Shown here piece after piece: positions 59,034 through 64,000 of a DNA stretch of 64,000 bases (the stretch's first letter is position 1; each line of letters starts with the position of its first letter). The stretch comes from Agrobacterium larrymoorei. GTDB taxonomy: Bacteria; Pseudomonadota; Alphaproteobacteria; Rhizobiales; Rhizobiaceae. Under the pieces are notes generated by a model. It searched no databases, was not told where the DNA came from, and was given only the letters and a program-made list of their open reading frames with translations. The position numbers and the translations under genes are program-made. Location: contig NZ_JAUTBL010000002.1 of the NCBI RefSeq assembly GCF_030819275.1, forward strand, positions 1,986,501 through 2,050,500, in the 5' to 3' direction.

Positions 59034-60537
59034 GGTTCGCACCCTCAAGACAGGAGGCCGGAATTTTCCAGAGGCCGACGGTGGCGCGTCCCATGAAACC
59101 GGCGGCCGCCACCCATTGGGCTTCCGCCGGCTCATCCTTGACGCAGGCAGGGAGCGAGTCGGCACGCGATAGAAGAAGCGCGTTAGTCTCCTCCCCCGGC
59201 AGCAGCGGATAGAGCAGCGCATAGTGACTGGATGGAGGCTCGGCACCCTCGTTCCACGCGAGCGGCGCAATATGATGATCGTCTCTCAACTGATAGAACA
59301 TTTCCGCCAGGAAGGACCGGTCGGAGGCGACCAGGACGTGAGCGTCCAGCCTTCTCGCATCCGCAATTGCTGTCGATACCAGAGCGGATCGGCCAAGATA
59401 GCGCTTCAACGCGAGCTCGCCATTGGGAAGACGCAACTCCGTACCGAAAATGGTGAGCAGCGGCAGGATAATGGCGACCACGGTATTGAGAATAAGCGAC
59501 GCCCGCAGCCAGTGCGGCCGTTCCGCAAGCCATGGCGTCGCAAGCAGGAGGCCTGCTGCATAGGCGCCGACCGCCCAATTGGCGAAGGCACGCGAGACCA
59601 ACGCCTGCACCGTCATCAACAGGAGAAGCGGAATGCTGAGCGCGCAGAGAGCGCGGACTGTCGGCGTTCTCATGTCCCGCAAGGCCATCAGCATGGCGAT
59701 GAAGACGAAGGGTCCGACAACCCCGGCCTGCGCACCGAAAAAGCCGAGAGCCGAGCCGAAGTTCAGCCCCGCCGCATTCCAATGCGCAATGGACACGGTG
59801 TGACGAGCGGTGGCAAAATCATGCGTATAGTTCCACCACAGATTGGGCGCAACCACAGCCGTGGCAACGAGACCCGCCAGGAACGCATGCGACCAGTGGA
59901 CCCGCCAGTTCCTGTCCAGCAATGCCGCCAGCGGCACGAAGGGAAACAGAAAGGCCATGGCGTATTTCGACAGAAAGCCCAGCCCGACCGCAAAGCCAAG
60001 CCCTGCCGCCAGTATCAAGCCGAGTGGTCCGCCGTCATCGCGCACCGCCGCAAGCTTGCGCCACAGGATCAGCGACACGACGATGAAAAACAGCATCGGC
60101 GTATCGGTGGAAATCAACAGGCTGGAAAGCGAGACGCCGGGCAGCGTGATGTAGATGATCGCCGCCAGCGCTCCGATCCGCGCATCATAGATCATCCGTC
60201 CGAGATAGAACATCGCAGCCGCTGTCATCGCATGCATGATGGGTGCCGCCAAACGGATGTCGAAAGTCCCCTCACCGCCCGTCATCCACGTGGTCAGGCG
60301 AATGACCCAGCCGATCAGCGGCGGCTTGGAATAGGCGCCGAACGCCATCTCCCGGCTCCAGAGCCAATATTGCGCTTCATCGACAAAGAGATCGGTATGG
60401 TTGAACGCAAGACAGACGATGCGGAACAAGGTTACGCCGAGGATAGAGAAGAGCGCAATCGACCACCATCGGGCGCTATCCGTCTCCAATGGATGGGTGT
60501 CCGCGGCACCTTGAAACTGTCCCGCGATCCCGCTCAT
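59023..60537 (-). CDS. GT39 (ArnT/RgtD-like) membrane glycosyltransferase
   Basis: Integral membrane glycosyltransferase of 504 residues with about twelve helices. The family signature is FVDEAQYWLWSREMAFGAYS with KPPLIGW (Asp-Glu of the first periplasmic loop). Relatives transfer a sugar from a lipid-phosphate carrier to lipid A or core; in rhizobia the Rgt proteins add galacturonic acid. Coupling with a PAP2 phosphatase points to a lipid A phosphate-to-sugar exchange. The start is ATG 60537, with GTG 60546 as alternative. Confidence 0.86.
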   Translation of the reverse strand: MSGIAGQFQGAADTHPLETDSARWWSIALFSILGVTLFRIVCLAFNHTDLFVDEAQYWLWSREMAFGAYSKPPLIGWVIRLTTWMTGGEGTFDIRLAAPIMHAMTAAAMFYLGRMIYDARIGALAAIIYITLPGVSLSSLLISTDTPMLFFIVVSLILWRKLAAVRDDGGPLGLILAAGLGFAVGLGFLSKYAMAFLFPFVPLAALLDRNWRVHWSHAFLAGLVATAVVAPNLWWNYTHDFATARHTVSIAHWNAAGLNFGSALGFFGAQAGVVGPFVFIAMLMALRDMRTPTVRALCALSIPLLLLMTVQALVSRAFANWAVGAYAAGLLLATPWLAERPHWLRASLILNTVVAIILPLLTIFGTELRLPNGELALKRYLGRSALVSTAIADARRLDAHVLVASDRSFLAEMFYQLRDDHHIAPLAWNEGAEPPSSHYALLYPLLPGEETNALLLSRADSLPACVKDEPAEAQWVAAAGFMGRATVGLWKIPASCLEGANHGP

Positions 60538-60743
60538 GCCTGACACCGACTGGACGTGAAAATCACTTGTGAGAAATGGAAAAAGAAAAGGCGCATATCG
60601 ATCCGCTCAAAAAGAACGACGACGATATGCGCCTGATTAATGACACCATTACGTCAATTCGGAAGGCTTCTACACAAACAAGTCAGCGCGCATCCCGAAT
60701 TGCGACACCAGCGAAAAGACGGTGGTGTCGCTTTCAACCGGCA

Positions 60744-62261
60744 TCAGAAGAAGCCGAGTTTGTTCGGGCTGTAGGAGACCAGCAGGTTCTTGGTCTGCTG
60801 GTAATGATCGAGCATCATCTTATGCGTCTCGCGACCGATCCCCGACTGCTTGTAACCACCGAAAGCAGCGCCTGCCGGATAAGCGTGGTAGCAATTGGTC
60901 CACACGCGACCGGCTTCGATGCCGCGACCTGCTCGGTAAGCGAGGTTCGTATCGCGGCTCCAGACACCCGCACCCAGGCCATAAACCGTGTCATTGGCGA
61001 TTTCGATCGCTTCTTCCACCGTCTTGAAGGTTGTGACGGAAACAACAGGGCCGAAGATTTCCTCCTGGAAAACCCGCATCTTGTTGTTGCCTTCAAAGAC
61101 CGTGGGCTGGATGTAGAAGCCGTCCTTCAGATTGCCGGAGAGAGATTTCTTGTCGCCGCCGGTCAGCACCTTGGCGCCTTCCTTCTTGCCGATTTCAAGG
61201 TAGCTCATGATCTTGTCGAACTGTTCCTGCGACGCCTGCGCACCGATCATGGTGGAAGCATTCAGCGGATCGTCCTGGCTGATCGCCTGCACCCGCTTCA
61301 GCGCCTTTTCCATGAAGCGGTCATAGATCGATTCATGCACCAGCGCGCGGGACGGGCACGTGCAGACTTCGCCCTGGTTCAGCGCGAACATGGCAAAGCC
61401 TTCGAGCGCCTTGTCGAGGAAGGCATCATCCTCATTCATCACATCGGCAAAGAAGACGTTTGGCGACTTGCCGCCGAGCTCCAGCGTGATGTTGGTGATG
61501 TTGTCCGCCGCATAGCGCATGATTTCCTTGCCGACCGAGGTCGAGCCGGTGAAGGCGATCTTGGCGATACGGTTGCTCTGCGCCAGTGGCTTACCGGCTT
61601 CGGTGCCGAGACCGTTGACGATATTAATGACGCCCGGCGGCAGAAGATCTTCGATCAGTTCCATGACGAGCAGGATCGAAGCGGGCGTCTGTTCGGCCGG
61701 CTTCAGAACCACGCAGTTGCCGGCGGCAAGTGCCGGCGCAAGCTTCCACGCTGCCATCAGGATCGGGAAGTTCCAGGGAATGATCTGGCCGACGACGCCG
61801 AGCGGCTCATGGAAATGATAGGCGACGGTGTCGTTGTCGATCTGCCCGATGGAGCCTTCCTGCGCGCGAATGCAGCCTGCGAAATAACGGAAGTGATCGA
61901 CAGTCAGCGGAATATCGGCATTGGTGGTTTCGCGAAGCGGCTTGCCGTTATCCCAGGTTTCCGCCCGGGCGATGAGATCGAGATTGTCCTCGATACGCTG
62001 AGCGATCTTCAAAAGAATATTGGAGCGTTCGGTGACGCTGGTGCGGCCCCAGGCTGCGCGCGCCTTATGCGCCGCATCCAGTGCAGCCTCGATATCGTTG
62101 GCATCGGATCGCGGCACTTCGCAAATCTTCTGCCCGGTAACGGGGGAGATATTGTCCATGTAGCGGCCGGACTTCGGTTCCACCCATTTGCCACCGACAT
62201 AGTTGCCGTATTTCAGTTTGAACGGAGTTTCACCCGCTTTATGCTGAACTTGGATGTTCAT
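60744..62261 (-). CDS. aldB: NAD-dependent aldehyde dehydrogenase, AldB/ExaC type
   Basis: Oxidises acetaldehyde or similar aldehydes to acids. The protein of 505 residues has the ALDH blocks [32 protein letters not shown] (Glu) and [14 protein letters not shown] with the catalytic Cys. The PNKLGFF end is typical of the AldB/ExaC group. The start ATG 62261 is 9 nt from GGGAGG; the ATG at 62270 touches the ribosome site. The regulator gene 160 nt upstream on the same strand is the likely controller. Confidence 0.92.
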   Translation of the reverse strand: MNIQVQHKAGETPFKLKYGNYVGGKWVEPKSGRYMDNISPVTGQKICEVPRSDANDIEAALDAAHKARAAWGRTSVTERSNILLKIAQRIEDNLDLIARAETWDNGKPLRETTNADIPLTVDHFRYFAGCIRAQEGSIGQIDNDTVAYHFHEPLGVVGQIIPWNFPILMAAWKLAPALAAGNCVVLKPAEQTPASILLVMELIEDLLPPGVINIVNGLGTEAGKPLAQSNRIAKIAFTGSTSVGKEIMRYAADNITNITLELGGKSPNVFFADVMNEDDAFLDKALEGFAMFALNQGEVCTCPSRALVHESIYDRFMEKALKRVQAISQDDPLNASTMIGAQASQEQFDKIMSYLEIGKKEGAKVLTGGDKKSLSGNLKDGFYIQPTVFEGNNKMRVFQEEIFGPVVSVTTFKTVEEAIEIANDTVYGLGAGVWSRDTNLAYRAGRGIEAGRVWTNCYHAYPAGAAFGGYKQSGIGRETHKMMLDHYQQTKNLLVSYSPNKLGFF

Positions 62262-62421
62262 GTCTTTCATCCTCCCTGATGAACAACGATCGATGTTTGA
62301 TCGCGTGGAGAGAGGTTGTGCCGATACTCGGGTAAATCAAAGAGGCATCGGGCCGTTCCGCACTGCACAGTGTTTCACATCTGCGACAACGGCCACGCCA
62401 ATCGGAAGGACCACCTCACGC

Positions 62422-63381
62422 TCAGTGAACGGACAGCTTCTTCATCTTGCGGTGAAGCGTTGCGCGGCTGATCCCCAGCAATTCGGACGCCTGTGTCACA
62501 TTGCCATTGGTTCGCGCCAGAACCCGCCTCAGAGCCGCGCGCTCAGCCTCCATCAGGTCGCTCCCCTTGTCATGGCGCTCTTCCTTGAGCGCATCCGATG
62601 CGGGGATGCCTTGCGCAATGCGCGCATCGTCGAGACGCAGTGCAAGTCTAGCCGCGCGGGTCGCACCAAGAATGATATCGTCCTGATCGACAGCCAGCAG
62701 CGACAGCATCGTTGATTGCGCAGACGGCACGATCAGGATGCGCGCGCCTGGAAAGGCACGGCGGAACAGGTTGCCCTCGATACGCTGTGCGGCATCGCGA
62801 ACGGTCTGCGTCACCATGGAGAAAGTCAGCTCGTTGATGTCCTCCCGGCAGGTTGAAATGTCGAGCGCCCCCGTCACCTGGCCCCTGTGATCGCGGATCG
62901 GCGCCGTCGTGCAGGAGAGATTGATGTTGGAGCTGAAGAAATGCTGGTCGCGGTAGACCACCGCCGGGCGCTCATCGGCAAGTGCCGTGCCGATACCATT
63001 GGTGCCGACACTCGCCTCGCTCCACAGCGCGCCGGACCACAGCCCGGCCTTGCGAAAATCTTCATCGTCACCCGCAGCACCGCGCCGTTCCAAAGCCACG
63101 CCTTTGGCATCGGTCAACAGCAGGCAGCAACCGGCCCTGCCAACGGTTGAAAAGATGCGGTCGATTTCATCCGCGCTTTCCGCCAGAAGATCGGATGCCT
63201 CGTCGCGTGCCCTTCGGAATTCCGCCTCCGACAGAAAGATCGGCTTGCGGTTTTCCTCCGGCGCCAGATGATGCATCATCATGCAGCGGCGCCAGGAGGC
63301 GACGATCGGGGAACTTGCGGCAGCCGAGGAATGATTGGCGCTTTCATAGACATGATTGGCGTGTGCGGCGTCGTTCGACAT
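62422..63381 (-). CDS. GAF-Fis regulator without AAA+ domain (AcoR-like)
   Basis: Protein of 319 residues. N-terminal ~200 residues resemble the sensory part of AcoR-type activators (IVASWRRCMMMHHLAPEE; GAF domain with LLLTDAKGVALERRGAAG and SVGTNGIGTALAD). The C-terminus is a Fis-type helix-turn-helix (RTNGNVTQASELLGISRATL). The central sigma54 AAA+ domain of AcoR is missing, and no sign of a frameshift was seen, so it should not work through sigma54. It is next to aldB and probably controls it. Confidence 0.87.
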   Translation of the reverse strand: MSNDAAHANHVYESANHSSAAASSPIVASWRRCMMMHHLAPEENRKPIFLSEAEFRRARDEASDLLAESADEIDRIFSTVGRAGCCLLLTDAKGVALERRGAAGDDEDFRKAGLWSGALWSEASVGTNGIGTALADERPAVVYRDQHFFSSNINLSCTTAPIRDHRGQVTGALDISTCREDINELTFSMVTQTVRDAAQRIEGNLFRRAFPGARILIVPSAQSTMLSLLAVDQDDIILGATRAARLALRLDDARIAQGIPASDALKEERHDKGSDLMEAERAALRRVLARTNGNVTQASELLGISRATLHRKMKKLSVH

Positions 63382-63663
63382 AGGCTCCTCCCAAAGCTTC
63401 TGATATGGTGCGCCGGTTGCGCGATGCTTTCAACCATAAAATAGTCGTATGCGACGCCGCAGGCTCATTACGATTAGGCGGATTGCCCGTAATCGAACGG
63501 AAAGCCCACACGGCCTTGCGTTTGCGGACGCTTTATACTATAGCGCGCGCATCCGTGTAGACACCCTTGGAGGCAACACGGTCGGGTTGGCGCCTGCGCC
63601 GCTCCAGTTCTCGTCCGGCCAAGCCGGTTTGAACTCTCCATATAACCTCGAAAAGGAAATGCC

Positions 63664-64000
63664 ATGAGCAAAGAAACTTATGAGCTCAAGGCCGAGGCGC
63701 GCGAACGAGTTGGTAAGGGGTCCTCTCGTGAACTTCGCCGCAACGGTTTGATTCCCGCTGTCATCTATGGTGACAAGCAGGCCCCGATTTCTATCGCGAT
63801 TTCGACCAACGAAATCACCAAGCGCATCCACGGCGGCGGCTTCATGACGACGATCGCAACGATCGACGTTAACGGCCAGAAGTACAAGGTTCTGCCGAAG
63901 GACTACCAGCTGGACCCGGTTCGTGACTTCACGATGCACGTGGACTTCCTGCGCGTTTCGGCCAACTCGAGCGTCACTGTCGAAATTCCGGTTCACTTCG
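63664..64000 (+). CDS. rplY: 50S ribosomal protein L25/Ctc, 5' part (runs off window)
   Basis: The first 112 codons are visible: [20 protein letters not shown] with the conserved [12 protein letters not shown] block, then [19 protein letters not shown]. This is the N-terminal 5S-rRNA-binding L25 domain; the Ctc-type C-terminal TL5 domain would lie beyond the window. Start ATG 63664 with AAAGGA upstream. No stop occurs before base 64000, so the gene continues. It is divergent from the GAF-Fis regulator with a 282-nt gap that should hold its promoter. Confidence 0.95.
   Translation, partial: MSKETYELKAEARERVGKGSSRELRRNGLIPAVIYGDKQAPISIAISTNEITKRIHGGGFMTTIATIDVNGQKYKVLPKDYQLDPVRDFTMHVDFLRVSANSSVTVEIPVHF

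Noticed and set aside
59224..60543. 439-codon open frame on the plus strand
   Set aside because: Antisense of the GT39 gene, Arg/Gln-rich, no domain.
60576..62279. 567-codon open frame on the plus strand
   Set aside because: Entirely antisense to the aldehyde dehydrogenase gene, whose motifs are intact. No ribosome site or family resemblance.

Overview
The window looks like a chromosome segment from a member of the Rhizobiaceae, most likely Agrobacterium/Rhizobium. This rests on gene content and order: trxB next to a VtlR/LsrB-type LysR regulator, followed by a tandem pair of AbcR (alpha-r15) small RNAs. It also has an LpcC-type core mannosyltransferase, RIME1-like intergenic repeats, a GTTC-N7-GTTC LexA box, a TTAA-N7-TTAA CtrA-type site, and generally GC-rich coding. 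No rRNA, tRNA or CRISPR was seen.

Left part (1-16.7 kb): the end of a chemoreceptor; a small membrane protein; a LysR regulator divergent from dabB-dabA, a probable inorganic-carbon uptake system with a palindrome between them; a YpfJ-type metallopeptidase; a glutathione transferase-like protein; carB; a YfdX protein; an SOS-type DNA repair pair (radical SAM protein and UdgX); and greA. carB and the radical SAM gene each carry one extra base that breaks the frame.

Glycan island (16.8-31.3 kb): about 14 kb of glycosyltransferases and nucleotide-sugar genes between greA and lrp-trxB. It starts with an LpcC-like core transferase and a duplicated GT4/GT25 pair on the minus strand. Next comes a gmd - GDP-fucose-synthase-like - ColD-like set on the plus strand. 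The last enzyme has His-His in place of the PLP lysine, so the set probably makes GDP-colitose. Four fucosyltransferase-superfamily enzymes (two GT11-like, one GT10, one HVRRGD type), a further GT25 and a GT-A protein follow. The middle is AT-rich and holds an IS630 transposase remnant, both signs of transfer. The set probably builds a deoxyhexose-decorated O-chain.

Middle (31.3-45.8 kb): lrp, trxB, vtlR, two AbcR sRNAs, an ArsR-OYE detoxification pair with its own palindrome, a divergent epimerase/LysR pair bracketed by two RIME1-like repeats, a cation/proton antiporter, an acetyltransferase, aspartate aminotransferase, a small CtrA-box-associated membrane protein, a DMT exporter, a cold-shock protein with a long leader, an MBL-fold hydrolase and an SH3-domain envelope protein.

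Right part (46-64 kb): a PetP-PetR-like regulatory pair with a histidine kinase; csaA, proC, a YbjN protein and a UbiK-like protein on the minus strand; lgt-midA and pgeF-M24 on the plus strand; a lipoprotein; and prs. A block with parDE, a PAP2 phosphatase/GT39 pair and an aldehyde dehydrogenase with a Fis-type regulator separates prs from rplY, which runs off the window end.
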